From NCBI RefSeq assembly GCF_005885605.1, contig NZ_SZVP01000002.1, positions 186,001 through 250,000 of the forward strand: DNA of 64,000 bases, read 5' to 3'. Positions 44,851 through 53,748 of this stretch are shown piece after piece. The position numbers and the translations under genes are program-made. Within the stretch, counting starts at the first letter, position 1; every line of letters starts with the position of its first letter. The stretch comes from Colwellia ponticola. GTDB lineage: Bacteria; Pseudomonadota; Gammaproteobacteria; Enterobacterales; Alteromonadaceae. The notes under the pieces were generated by a model. The model ran no database searches. It saw only the letters and a program-made list of their open reading frames with translations, and had not been told where the DNA came from.

Positions 44851-45639
44851 TTAACGCTCTGGCGCGCCAGGTACGCCGTAATAATATTGCCCAGCAGTTA
44901 AACCACCATCAATAACCATTTCAGCGCCATTACAATATGACGCCTTTTCTGAGATTAAAAATTGCACCATATTAGCCACTTCTTCAGGTTCACAACCGCG
45001 TTGTTGGGGGATAAAGGTAAAACGGCTATTAAGTGCATCACCCGATAGCCCTTGAGGGTTTGTCATGGGCGTATTGACCGCACCAGGGTGAACACTATTA
45101 ACGCGAATACCAAAGGGGCCTAATTCAAGCGCAGCGGTTCGGGTTAAACCTCGCACGGCATATTTGCTTGCGGCATAGGCACTGGTACCGTTGTTAGGCA
45201 ATATTGACGACGCTGATGAGATATTAACAATGGCGCCGCTGCCCGCCTTTTTCATACTGGGTATTACGCTGTGTAAACCTAAAAAAGTGCCCGTGAGGTT
45301 AATGTCTATTAACTGACGAAACTTTTCCACATCGGTCGTTTCAAGCGTAGAGAATAACAATATGCCAGCATTATTGACTAAAATATCAATATTGCCATGT
45401 TTCGATAGCGTCATATCGACAAGCGCTTGCCATTGTTTTTGGTCAGTTACATCATGGGTTACCGGTGTAACGGCCTTACCAAGGGCTAACGCCATTTCAT
45501 TAAGTTCTTGAGTAAGAATATCGGTTGCTATGACCGTCATACCTGCATCAACGAATACTTGGCATATTGCTTTACCAATGCCGCGTGCGGCTCCGGTAAC
45601 AATTGCCACTTTATGATCTAGCGTAACAGAATTTTTCAT
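44851..45639 (-). CDS. short-chain dehydrogenase/reductase
   Basis: A 262-residue SDR with TGAARGIGKA, NNAGI, a catalytic Ser in VNISSASSI and YAASK, and the usual proline-rich C-terminal loop (NSVHPGAVNTPM). It lies 51 bases downstream of the large ene-reductase gene on the same strand and was probably transcribed with it and hsaD. A hydroxysteroid dehydrogenase is a fair guess, for example on a ring hydroxyl of bile-acid-like substrates. Confidence 0.85.
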   Translation of the reverse strand: MKNSVTLDHKVAIVTGAARGIGKAICQVFVDAGMTVIATDILTQELNEMALALGKAVTPVTHDVTDQKQWQALVDMTLSKHGNIDILVNNAGILLFSTLETTDVEKFRQLIDINLTGTFLGLHSVIPSMKKAGSGAIVNISSASSILPNNGTSAYAASKYAVRGLTRTAALELGPFGIRVNSVHPGAVNTPMTNPQGLSGDALNSRFTFIPQQRGCEPEEVANMVQFLISEKASYCNGAEMVIDGGLTAGQYYYGVPGAPER

Positions 45640-45690
45640 GATGAAGACCTCTATTTTTGGTAATGTTAAGTTATCGGTAATGTTAAGTGT

Positions 45691-47811
45691 TTAGCAACTT
45701 AATCCCGCTCGGTAACCACTGTTTAGAGCACCTTCTATATACGCTACTTCGTTATTGTCACCAATAACCGTAACCTTATGTCCTGCGTTGATCAACGTAT
45801 CTGCAAAACGCCTATCGGCTGCAATACCACTTGCCATAACAACAGTATCAGCAAGCACACTTTGGTGTTTTTCTTGAGCTTGATAATGCACAGTTTTGTC
45901 ATCTATAGCCGTGACTTGTGCTTTGGTGATTAATGTAACACCAAGTTGTTTAAGGTGATCTAATACGCGCCAACGCCTAACAATACTTAATTCAACACCC
46001 AGTTTGCTGCTCGCTTCAAGTACCGTTACATGTCGGCCGCGCTCTGCTAAAAATTCAGCCAGCTCTAAGCCGACTAAGCCACCACCGACTATGGTTACTT
46101 GCTTACCAAGTGGCATCCATAAGTGTGATAATTTTTGTAGTGCACCAAGTTGCTTAGTTAACCCCAGTAATTTACCTGAAGCCATCATGAATCGTTGTTG
46201 TAGGTTAAGTTGTGAGCGAGTACTAGCGCTGACTTCACCGGTTAATAGTTGCCTTAGTTGCTCACCAGACCATACATGCTTTAACGTAGCACCTTTAATA
46301 TCAGGCATCTCTCGACTTGCGCCTGTGGCAATAAAGAGTTCATCGGCGTTAAGTGAATGAAGTAATTCAAGTGTAGCGGTAGTATTGAGCTTTACCTTAA
46401 CCTTTGATTGCGCCAATTGTTTTATCTGAAAATCAAGTAGTTTCGCATTTTCAGGGTAGGCTAATGCTGCAAAAAATAAGGTGCCGCCTAATCGGCTACT
46501 TCGTTCTAATAGCGTAACGTGATGACCTCGGTTACTGGCAGTAATTGCGGCTTCGATACCTGCGGGGCCGCCACCAATAACGATAATGTTTTTAGGTTTA
46601 TCGGTCATGATAACGTTTAATTCAAATTCTTTACCTGTGCTAGGATTAGCCGCACATTTTACTCGTTGATTAATAAAGACCTGACTGACACAAACATAAC
46701 AATAGATGCAAGGGCGAATATCACCTTCGCGATTGGCCATTAACTTATTAGGCAATTCTGGGTCAGCCAATAGTTTTCGGCCCATAGCGACAAAATCACA
46801 TTGACCAGTAGCAATGGCGTTATCGGCAACATCAGGCTCTAATCGGCCAACGGCAATGACTGGAATAGAAACGGCTTTACTAACCTTTGCTGTCCAATCT
46901 AAAAAGCCTGCAGGTTTATGCACTAAAGGCGCAGCAGTAAAAGAAGAGCCATTAGTTAGCGTAGAATAGGCAGAAATACTAACCGCATTAAACCCAGCTT
47001 TTTCAGCCATCTGTGTGACGGCAATACAATCTTCAAGAGTAATGCCGCCAGGAGTGTCTAACTCTTGAGCATCAAGTCTTAACCAAACAGGAAAATCATC
47101 GCCTATCCGTTGACGTATTGCTGCAATAATCTCAAGCAATATACGGGCACGATTTTCGATATTACCACCATATTCATCGTCACGTTTGTTGTAATAATTT
47201 GATAAAAAACCCGCTAAAATGTAAGAATGCGCGGCATGTAATTCTATACCGTCAAAGCCCGCTTGTTGGGCACGTTTTGCCGCAGCGGCAAACCATTCAA
47301 TGAGTTGCGCAATATCTGCTTTATCCATCACACGTATTTTTATCGGTTTATCTGCAGCAGGACGTACAAAAGTACTTAGCTCCTTATTAGTGACTGATTG
47401 CATTATGTCATTTTTAGGTGGAGCAGGTGGCATTGACGGTACCCAAAGCTCACGACCTTCAGCAAGATCGCGCACTGCAGTTTTACCGGCATGTTGTAAT
47501 TGCAAAGAAATTTTTGCTCCGTGGGCATGAACCCTATCGGCTAATTTTTTTAAACCAGGAATAAATTCATCTTTAGAAATACCTACTTGATAAGGCTCTG
47601 CTGTGCCTGCTGGAAAAGCAATGGCTATAGAGCCCATAGTGATTAAACCAACGCCACCTTTTGCGCGTGCTTCATAAAAAGCTTGAATACGTTCGCCACA
47701 ATGCCCATCTGGTTCTGCATAGTTTGAGCCCATAGGTGCCATGATGATACGGTTACGTAAAGTGAGTCCACCGATTTTTCCTGGTTTTAACAAATGCTGA
47801 TAATTTGACAT
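45691..47811 (-). CDS. 2,4-dienoyl-CoA reductase/BaiCD-type flavin and Fe-S oxidoreductase
   Basis: 706 residues: an OYE-like FMN barrel (about 1-375), a [4Fe-4S] motif C-x2-C-x2-C-x11-C (in CIYCYVCV, then KCAANP) and a C-terminal FAD/NAD module with two dinucleotide motifs (VIGGGPAGIEAA and VGGGLVGLELAE). The family includes FadH, trimethylamine dehydrogenase and the bile-acid reductases BaiCD and BaiH, which act on 3-oxo-delta-4 steroids. In this setting, reduction or oxidation of a steroid double bond is likely. The cysteine spacing is nearer to trimethylamine dehydrogenase than to FadH. Confidence 0.85.
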   Translation of the reverse strand: MSNYQHLLKPGKIGGLTLRNRIIMAPMGSNYAEPDGHCGERIQAFYEARAKGGVGLITMGSIAIAFPAGTAEPYQVGISKDEFIPGLKKLADRVHAHGAKISLQLQHAGKTAVRDLAEGRELWVPSMPPAPPKNDIMQSVTNKELSTFVRPAADKPIKIRVMDKADIAQLIEWFAAAAKRAQQAGFDGIELHAAHSYILAGFLSNYYNKRDDEYGGNIENRARILLEIIAAIRQRIGDDFPVWLRLDAQELDTPGGITLEDCIAVTQMAEKAGFNAVSISAYSTLTNGSSFTAAPLVHKPAGFLDWTAKVSKAVSIPVIAVGRLEPDVADNAIATGQCDFVAMGRKLLADPELPNKLMANREGDIRPCIYCYVCVSQVFINQRVKCAANPSTGKEFELNVIMTDKPKNIIVIGGGPAGIEAAITASNRGHHVTLLERSSRLGGTLFFAALAYPENAKLLDFQIKQLAQSKVKVKLNTTATLELLHSLNADELFIATGASREMPDIKGATLKHVWSGEQLRQLLTGEVSASTRSQLNLQQRFMMASGKLLGLTKQLGALQKLSHLWMPLGKQVTIVGGGLVGLELAEFLAERGRHVTVLEASSKLGVELSIVRRWRVLDHLKQLGVTLITKAQVTAIDDKTVHYQAQEKHQSVLADTVVMASGIAADRRFADTLINAGHKVTVIGDNNEVAYIEGALNSGYRAGLSC

Positions 47812-47836
47812 AGATTACAACCTATTATTATTATTT

Positions 47837-47866
47837 ATTGGTATTGGTATTGGTATTGGTATTGGT
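47837..47866 (+). repeat. five tandem ATTGGT hexamers
   Basis: An exact (ATTGGT)5 tract lies 26 bases upstream of the start codon of the minus-strand oxidoreductase. A hexamer tract this close to a start could vary in length by slippage and alter expression. Confidence 0.8.
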
Positions 47867-47955
47867 TGAGATGAAAATACCCATTTCACTACTACACAGG
47901 CCACTTTTTCTGTATAGCAAGCCGTTTAGCCAATAATGAAACAGGTATAGATTAA

Positions 47956-48810
47956 TTATCCGTGCTGTAAAAAGTCAATACAGCTGCGGTTAAATAGTTG
48001 TTGGTGCTCTACTTGTACCCAGTGACCACAACGATTTAGCATAATAAAACGAGCCGTTGCTACATTATCTAGAAATTTATGCATGCCCTCATGCGGATTA
48101 AATTTATCATTAGTACCCCAAAATCCTAAGACAGGACAGGTAAGTTCAGTTAAGCGCTCTGTCATGTTAGGGACCATCATGGTGGTAAATAAGTTAGCAG
48201 GTTGGGTAACCGCAACGGCAGAACGCTCTGCTAATATATCATCAGAAAGAATAGATGAATCAAAAAGTTGTAAGCTCATCACCTCACGCATTTCCTCTAC
48301 ACCCATAGGGCCTTTGGCAAAAACGTCGACCATGCGCACAATACCTTCCATTTGAAAGTAAGTTTCACGTTCTTCAACACCGCCCGGCGCCATCAAAATT
48401 AATCGCGCCACTGTTTCTGGATAATCTAATGCTTGCCCTAAGGCAATAGCACCACCTAAAGAATTACCTAATAGGGTGACTTTGGATAAACCAAGGGCGT
48501 TGATTAAGCCGTTTAGTGCGGTAACAAAAAAGTCGAGGTCATAATTTACATCGTCGGGTTTATCTGAGCGACCAAACCCCGGTAGATCGAGAATAATATT
48601 GCGATAACCAGCGTTAGCAAATTCAGGGTAATTACCTTTAAAATTACTAAAGCCACTGGCGCCTGGGCCACTACCATGAAGCCATATAATAACCGGTCCT
48701 TGACCTTGGTCGAGGTAATGCAATGTTAAGCCACTCTCTAGGGTGACAAAATGACCTGTTGGTAATGGTAAATCTTGTGTTTTAGCTGAGTTGCTTGCTT
48801 GGTGATTCAA
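47956..48810 (-). CDS. hsaD: HsaD/TesD-like meta-cleavage product hydrolase
   Basis: 284-residue alpha/beta hydrolase of the BphD/MhpC type: oxyanion region WLHGSGPGASGFSNF, nucleophile elbow GNSLGGAIA, and a late catalytic His in NRCGHWVQVEHQQLF. HsaD (TesD) hydrolyses the C-C bond of the ring-opened steroid 4,9-DSHA, separating the ring A fragment from the C/D-ring acid. The start is TTG at 48810, with AGGAG eight bases upstream. The dyad operators lie about 200 bases upstream. It probably heads the minus-strand transcript hsaD, oxidoreductase, SDR. Confidence 0.85.
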   Translation of the reverse strand: MNHQASNSAKTQDLPLPTGHFVTLESGLTLHYLDQGQGPVIIWLHGSGPGASGFSNFKGNYPEFANAGYRNIILDLPGFGRSDKPDDVNYDLDFFVTALNGLINALGLSKVTLLGNSLGGAIALGQALDYPETVARLILMAPGGVEERETYFQMEGIVRMVDVFAKGPMGVEEMREVMSLQLFDSSILSDDILAERSAVAVTQPANLFTTMMVPNMTERLTELTCPVLGFWGTNDKFNPHEGMHKFLDNVATARFIMLNRCGHWVQVEHQQLFNRSCIDFLQHG

Positions 48811-49009
48811 AACGCTTACTCCTATTGACTATTTATTAGAAAGTCATGAACCAATCACAACCCCTGTCTATTACTGTGTGTTTTTCGTTCTCTGTGTTAG
48901 CTATCTACTTCGCTCTTTTCAGTCTATTTAGCGACTAAGTTAGTGACGTTTTAGTGATATCTATTAGAAAAAATTCCAATATGAGCTTGCATTCCTACAA
49001 CGCCAAAAA

Positions 49010-49025
49010 CATCGTCCATTTAGAC
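49010..49025 (+). promoter_or_regulatory. steroid-regulon dyad in the hsaD side of a divergent promoter
   Basis: CATCGTCCATTTAGAC, identical over 16 bases to the copy at 33546. The gap 48811-49213 holds this and the copy at 49048, and no gene. Confidence 0.65.
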
Positions 49026-49047
49026 CAGAATTAGTTTTCTATGGTTA

Positions 49048-49063
49048 GTCTTGTTGGACGATG
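49048..49063 (-). promoter_or_regulatory. second dyad in the hsaD/SDR divergent promoter
   Basis: On the minus strand this reads CATCGTCCAACAAGAC, keeping CATCGTC-N6-GAC. It is in opposite orientation to the copy 38 bases to the left, one facing each transcript. Confidence 0.6.
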
Positions 49064-49213
49064 CTGCTGTAGGGCAGCTATTCCATTATTTGTTATATAA
49101 AACGTATTAATCATAAATGTTGTTGCAGCAGTAAATTTTACTTTAGCAGTGCCGATTACTCTGAACACTGTTTTTGACAAGCTGTTTTTAAAAATACAGA
49201 TAAACATGGGGAT

Positions 49214-49963
49214 ATGAAGATGAAACACCAAAATCAAGTTGTGTTAATAACCGGAGCAGGGCAAGGCATGGGGCAATCTATAGTACGCCACTTTGCCGAT
49301 GCTGGCGCCAATGTAGCAGCTGTTGATATAAATCCTCAAGCGTTAGCTGCCACCGTTGATGAGCTTAACGGCTGGATAGAGGGTCAAATAATCGCCATTA
49401 CCGCGAATATCTCACAGAGTGATTCGGTGCGAGATGCCATTGCTACTACGGTTGAAAAATTTGGTCGACTTGACGTTATTATTAATGTTGCCGGTGTTGG
49501 CTCTATTGATACTTTTATTGATACACCTGATGCTCATTGGGACAAGGTTATTGGTGTTAACTTAACCGGCACTTTTTTATGTTGTCGTGAAGCCGCCAAA
49601 GTAATGCAAAGCCAAGGTTCAGGTAGCATTATTAACATCTCAAGTACTGCAGCCTTAACAGGTGAAGGCCCCAGTCATTATTGCGCATCAAAGGCAGGTG
49701 TTATGGGCTTAACTCGCAGCATTGCCCGTGAGTTAGCCAGCAGTGGTATTCGTGTTAATACCATAGTGCCAGGCCCTACCAATACCCCGATGATGGCAGA
49801 TATTCCTGAAGAATGGACCCAGCAGATGATTGATGCTATTCCACTGGGTCGTATGGGCGAAAGTGATGATATTGCCAAAGTAGCTAGTTTTTTAGCGTGC
49901 GATGACTCTGGTTTTATTACCGGTCAAAATATCGCTGTCAATGGCGGTATGGCCTTTATCTAA
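49214..49963 (+). CDS. short-chain dehydrogenase/reductase
   Basis: A 249-residue SDR with TGAGQGMGQS, a variant NVAGV in place of NNAG, a catalytic Ser in INISSTAAL and YCASK, ending NIAVNGGMAFI. It is the first gene of the second side-chain operon, with a SnoaL-like gene 6 bases behind. The start is ATG 49214, or 49220 with GGGGATATG upstream. Probable hydroxyacyl-CoA or hydroxysteroid dehydrogenase. Confidence 0.85.
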   Translation: MKMKHQNQVVLITGAGQGMGQSIVRHFADAGANVAAVDINPQALAATVDELNGWIEGQIIAITANISQSDSVRDAIATTVEKFGRLDVIINVAGVGSIDTFIDTPDAHWDKVIGVNLTGTFLCCREAAKVMQSQGSGSIINISSTAALTGEGPSHYCASKAGVMGLTRSIARELASSGIRVNTIVPGPTNTPMMADIPEEWTQQMIDAIPLGRMGESDDIAKVASFLACDDSGFITGQNIAVNGGMAFI

Positions 49964-49969
49964 GGAAAG

Positions 49970-50611
49970 ATGATGACGGATTTAACCACGATGACACTAA
50001 CCCAGCGTATTGACCGACTAGAGTCTATTGAGTCTATTAGACAATTAGCAGGTAAGTACTCACTATCATTGGATATGCGAGATATTGATGCTCACGTTGG
50101 CTTATTTACGCCAGATGTTCGCGTTGGCGGAGGTAAAACCGGACGTGCTCATCTCAAAGCCTGGGTTGATTCAACCTTGCGCGATCAGTTTACCGGTACT
50201 AGTCATCACTTGGGACAACATATTATAGAAATGGTTGATGAAAATCATGCTATTGGTGTTGTCTACTCTAAAAATGAACATGAAACAGGGCGCGAATGGG
50301 TGCTAATGCAGATGCTGTATTGGGATGATTATGAACGTGTTGATGGCGTGTGGTATTTCCGTCGTCGTTTACCCTGTTACTGGTATGCCAGCGATATTAA
50401 TTCAGCCCCCGTTGGTGATATGAAAATGCGTTGGCCAGGTAGAGAGCCCTATACCGGTACCTTTCATGACTTATTTCCCTCATGGCAAACCTTTTGGCAA
50501 AACAGACCACCTGCTGATGATTTACCTGACGTTGCTGCTCCAGCACCACTTGAGCACTTTTTGCGTACCATGCGTGGCGATACCCCCGCACCTAAAATTC
50601 GCGTGCGTTGA
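49970..50611 (+). CDS. SnoaL/NTF2-like protein, possible ketosteroid isomerase-fold enzyme
   Basis: 213 residues. The first 140 have the pattern of SnoaL_4/NTF2-like cone proteins (RIDRLESIESIRQLAGKYSLSLDMRDIDAHVGLFTPDVRV), the fold shared by ketosteroid isomerase and scytalone dehydratase. The C-terminal 70 residues are Trp/Pro-rich and I do not recognise them. A delta-5/delta-4 isomerase or dehydratase acting on a steroid is plausible, but no diagnostic catalytic Asp/Tyr set could be confirmed by eye. It lies between an SDR and a CoA ligase gene. Confidence 0.7.
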   Translation: MMTDLTTMTLTQRIDRLESIESIRQLAGKYSLSLDMRDIDAHVGLFTPDVRVGGGKTGRAHLKAWVDSTLRDQFTGTSHHLGQHIIEMVDENHAIGVVYSKNEHETGREWVLMQMLYWDDYERVDGVWYFRRRLPCYWYASDINSAPVGDMKMRWPGREPYTGTFHDLFPSWQTFWQNRPPADDLPDVAAPAPLEHFLRTMRGDTPAPKIRVR

Positions 50612-50673
50612 TTACGCTAGTTAATTGAGAGTAGTTGATTAATAAACTGATTAATAAACATAGGAGATAGATA

Positions 50674-52536
50674 GTGGATAATAACACAGTGAATCAAGCA
50701 GGTGCTCTCGATAACGCACCTGTACCAAGGTCGGTCACGCAAACCAAAATGGACAAGCGTGCATTAGCTGCGCGTTCGGTTAGTCCGTCTCAAAAGTATT
50801 CAATTGCCGATCGTTTAGAAGAGCATGCAAAAAAAAATGGTGCAGCACCGTTTTTAGTTTATCAAGATCAACGCTTTAGTTATAGTGAAGTGAATGTTCA
50901 GGCGAGTAAGTTTGCTAAGGCATTACAAGCGCGTGGCTTGATGGAAGGAGATGTCTGTGCGATGGCAATGGAAAATCGTCCTGAATTCTTTTTTACTTGG
51001 TTTGGTCTAACCAAATTAGGCGTGGTGGTGGCTTTTATTAATTCACAAGTTCAAGGTAATGCGCTTGAACATGCCATTAACACCAGTGGCGCTGATGTTG
51101 TGATTGTCGGTGAAGAGTGTGCCGCCCGTTTTATTGAAACGCCAGCGCTAGCAAACAAAAAACTATGGTTAGTGGCCGATACAGAATTAACCGAAAAACC
51201 TGTTTTACCTAGTTGGATTGATAATACGTTTGACGCAGATGTTGCGGCGCAAAACGGCGATAGCTGTTTATTGGCCCGCGGCGCTACTGATGGAGAAACG
51301 CCAACACTTCTTATTTTTACCTCAGGGACTACAGGCTTACCAAAAGCCGCTATTTATAGTCATATGCGTTGGTTAACGTCGGGTGATGTGATGGTTGAAA
51401 CGGTTTCAGCCACCCCTGATGATATATTTTATTGTTGCCTACCATTATATCACGGTGCTGCTGCGACTTCAGTTACGTCAACAGCACTGGCTGCAGGGGC
51501 AAGTATCGTGATTAGGCGCAAATTTAGTGTTAGTAATTTTTGGTCTGATATTGAAAAATATCACATCACTGTTTGCCAATATATTGGTGAAATTTGTCGT
51601 TACTTATTAAATTATGCTGAGGCGACTGGTCATAAGCCTAAAGATCATCAATTACGTTGCATGTTAGGTGCAGGTTTAACAGAAACTAGCTGGCGTCGCT
51701 GGATTGAATATTTTGGTGATATGGATATTCTTGAGGGCTGGGGCTCTACCGAAGCTAATACTAATTTACTCAATGTAGATAATCACATTGGCTCTTGTGG
51801 TCGTGTACCACGCTGGGATCGTACCAATTTCAGGTTAGTAAAGTTTGACACTGAAACCGAAATGCACAGTAAAGATGAAAATGGTCACTACATTTTGTGT
51901 CAACCCGGTGAAGTTGGTGAAGGCTTAGGTATGATTATTAATCATCCCGATTTTGGGGGGGGCCGATTTGAAGGCTATACCTCTAAAGAAGGGACAGAAC
52001 AAAAAATTCTGCGTAATGTTTTCCAAGAAAATGACGCTTACTGGCGTTCAGGCGATTTACTACGTTATGACGACAATGGTTATTTCTATTTTGTTGACCG
52101 CATTGGTGATACTTATCGCTGGAAAAGCGAGAATGTATCATCACAAGAAGTCGCTAACGCATTAGCAGAGTATGAGGGCGCAGAGCTTATTAATGTTTAT
52201 GGAGTTCAAGTGCCTGAGCATGAAGGACGTGCAGGTATGGCGGCTATTGTTATGCAAGAAGGCTGTCAGTTTGATCCTGCGGCATTTTATGCGTTAACTA
52301 CCGCTAAAGTGCCCAACTATGCCGCGCCACAGTTTGTGCGGGTAAGTAAAGCCGCTGACATGACATCAACCTATAAGTTGCGTAAAGTCGATTTACAAAA
52401 GCAAGGCTATGACCCAGTAGCGTGCAATGAACCAATTTATGTTCGCAATGATAAGTTATGCGCTTATCAACCATACAGTGAAAGTGTGTTACACGCGGTA
52501 GGTTTTCTACCGTTTGCTCATACCAAGGAGAAATAA
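50674..52536 (+). CDS. steroid-carboxylate CoA ligase (FadD/FATP-like)
   Basis: 620-residue AMP-forming ligase with P-loop TSGTTGLPKA, motif GWGSTEANTN and the hinge region YFVDRIGDTYRWKSENVSS, the last typical of very-long-chain and bile-acid CoA ligases of the FATP family. It would activate the side-chain carboxylate of a steroid such as a bile acid or a sterol-derived acid. The start is GTG at 50674 after TAGGAGATAG. Its stop overlaps the aldolase start. FadD17 or FadD19 of mycobacteria are the nearest named relatives I can think of, not established orthologues. Confidence 0.85.
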   Translation: MDNNTVNQAGALDNAPVPRSVTQTKMDKRALAARSVSPSQKYSIADRLEEHAKKNGAAPFLVYQDQRFSYSEVNVQASKFAKALQARGLMEGDVCAMAMENRPEFFFTWFGLTKLGVVVAFINSQVQGNALEHAINTSGADVVIVGEECAARFIETPALANKKLWLVADTELTEKPVLPSWIDNTFDADVAAQNGDSCLLARGATDGETPTLLIFTSGTTGLPKAAIYSHMRWLTSGDVMVETVSATPDDIFYCCLPLYHGAAATSVTSTALAAGASIVIRRKFSVSNFWSDIEKYHITVCQYIGEICRYLLNYAEATGHKPKDHQLRCMLGAGLTETSWRRWIEYFGDMDILEGWGSTEANTNLLNVDNHIGSCGRVPRWDRTNFRLVKFDTETEMHSKDENGHYILCQPGEVGEGLGMIINHPDFGGGRFEGYTSKEGTEQKILRNVFQENDAYWRSGDLLRYDDNGYFYFVDRIGDTYRWKSENVSSQEVANALAEYEGAELINVYGVQVPEHEGRAGMAAIVMQEGCQFDPAAFYALTTAKVPNYAAPQFVRVSKAADMTSTYKLRKVDLQKQGYDPVACNEPIYVRNDKLCAYQPYSESVLHAVGFLPFAHTKEK

Positions 52537-53747
52537 TGGGATTATCAGGAAACGCCGCTATCGTAGGTGCGGCGCAATACAAACCCGAAAAGTACCAAAC
52601 AGCACCACAAATGTTTCATTTGGAGCAAGTTGCCGACTTAGCACATAAAGCGCTACTCGATGCTGGTTTACATAAAGATGATTTAGACGGCCTAGTGATC
52701 AACGGCCCTCATTTTCATGAAGCTTCTGTTTTTGTGCCAGCGATGGCTGCCGAATACCTTGGTATTGAAGTTAACTTTGCTGAAGTTGTCGATTTAGGTG
52801 GCTGTACTGCCGTTGCTCAAATTTGGCGCGCAGCAGCGGCTATTGAAATGGGCTTATGTCAGGCAGTACTGTGTGTTATACCAGCAAGAATGGCACCATT
52901 AGGGCCCGATGAAGATCCCGCATGGATGGCGCAAGCGATGCGTTTTGGAGGTCACAGTACCGCCTATGGCGCACCTGAAGCTGAATTTGATTTACCTTAT
53001 GGTCACATGGGTCAAAACACTGGCTATGCGATGATTGCTCAGCGTTATGCAGCGCAATATGGTTATGACAAGTCAGCGATGGCTAAAATTGCGGTAGATC
53101 AGCGCTTTAATGCGCAATATCACAAAGATGCCATTTTTAGAGGTAAAGAGTTAACGGTTGAAGAAGTACTCGCCTCCAAATTAGTTGCTGATCCATTACA
53201 TGTACTTGAAATTGTAATGCCAGTAGCCGGTGGTGCCGCAGTGATTGTTGCTTCTAAAGAGCTAGCGGCACGCGCGAAAAAACGTCCTGCATTTGTCACT
53301 GGTTTTGGTGAGCGTTTATCATTTAAATCACCGTCATATGCTAAAGATATGACAGTAACCCCGGTCGCTGAGGCGGCAAAACGCGCTTTTGCTATGGCAG
53401 GGCTTACGCCACAAGATATCCATGCAGCACAAATTTATGATTGCTACACCATTACGGTATTACTGTCACTTGAAGATGCCGGTTTTGTACCTAAGGGTGA
53501 AGGGCAGCGTTTTATTAAAGAACATAACTTGACATGGAAAGGTGATTTTCCATTAAACACCCATGGTGGTCAGCTCAGTTTCGGTCAAGCAGCAGCAGCG
53601 GGTGGCTTCTCACAAGTTATTGAAGCGTTTGATCAAATTTCTAACTCTGCCGAAGGGCGTCAACTCAAAGGCTGCGATAATATATTTGTTAGCGGCACGG
53701 GTGGCGTGATGAGTGAGCAGGGTGCATTGATATTACAAGGAGGCTAG
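52536..53747 (+). CDS. second thiolase-fold aldolase (Sal/Ltp type)
   Basis: 403 residues, SCP-x/thiolase-like, related to the Ltp2-like protein at 37063 but clearly a separate paralogue (DLGGCTAVAQIWRAAAAIE, AQIYDCYTITVLLSLEDAGF, NTHGGQLSFGQAAAAGG). Steroid degraders use such aldolases, for example Sal in Pseudomonas stutzeri Chol1, to shorten a side chain by retro-aldol cleavage. It directly precedes a DUF35-MaoC gene (1 base apart), and DUF35 is the known partner domain of these aldolases, so the pair should form one complex. Confidence 0.82.
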   Translation: MGLSGNAAIVGAAQYKPEKYQTAPQMFHLEQVADLAHKALLDAGLHKDDLDGLVINGPHFHEASVFVPAMAAEYLGIEVNFAEVVDLGGCTAVAQIWRAAAAIEMGLCQAVLCVIPARMAPLGPDEDPAWMAQAMRFGGHSTAYGAPEAEFDLPYGHMGQNTGYAMIAQRYAAQYGYDKSAMAKIAVDQRFNAQYHKDAIFRGKELTVEEVLASKLVADPLHVLEIVMPVAGGAAVIVASKELAARAKKRPAFVTGFGERLSFKSPSYAKDMTVTPVAEAAKRAFAMAGLTPQDIHAAQIYDCYTITVLLSLEDAGFVPKGEGQRFIKEHNLTWKGDFPLNTHGGQLSFGQAAAAGGFSQVIEAFDQISNSAEGRQLKGCDNIFVSGTGGVMSEQGALILQGG

Positions 53748-53748
53748 T

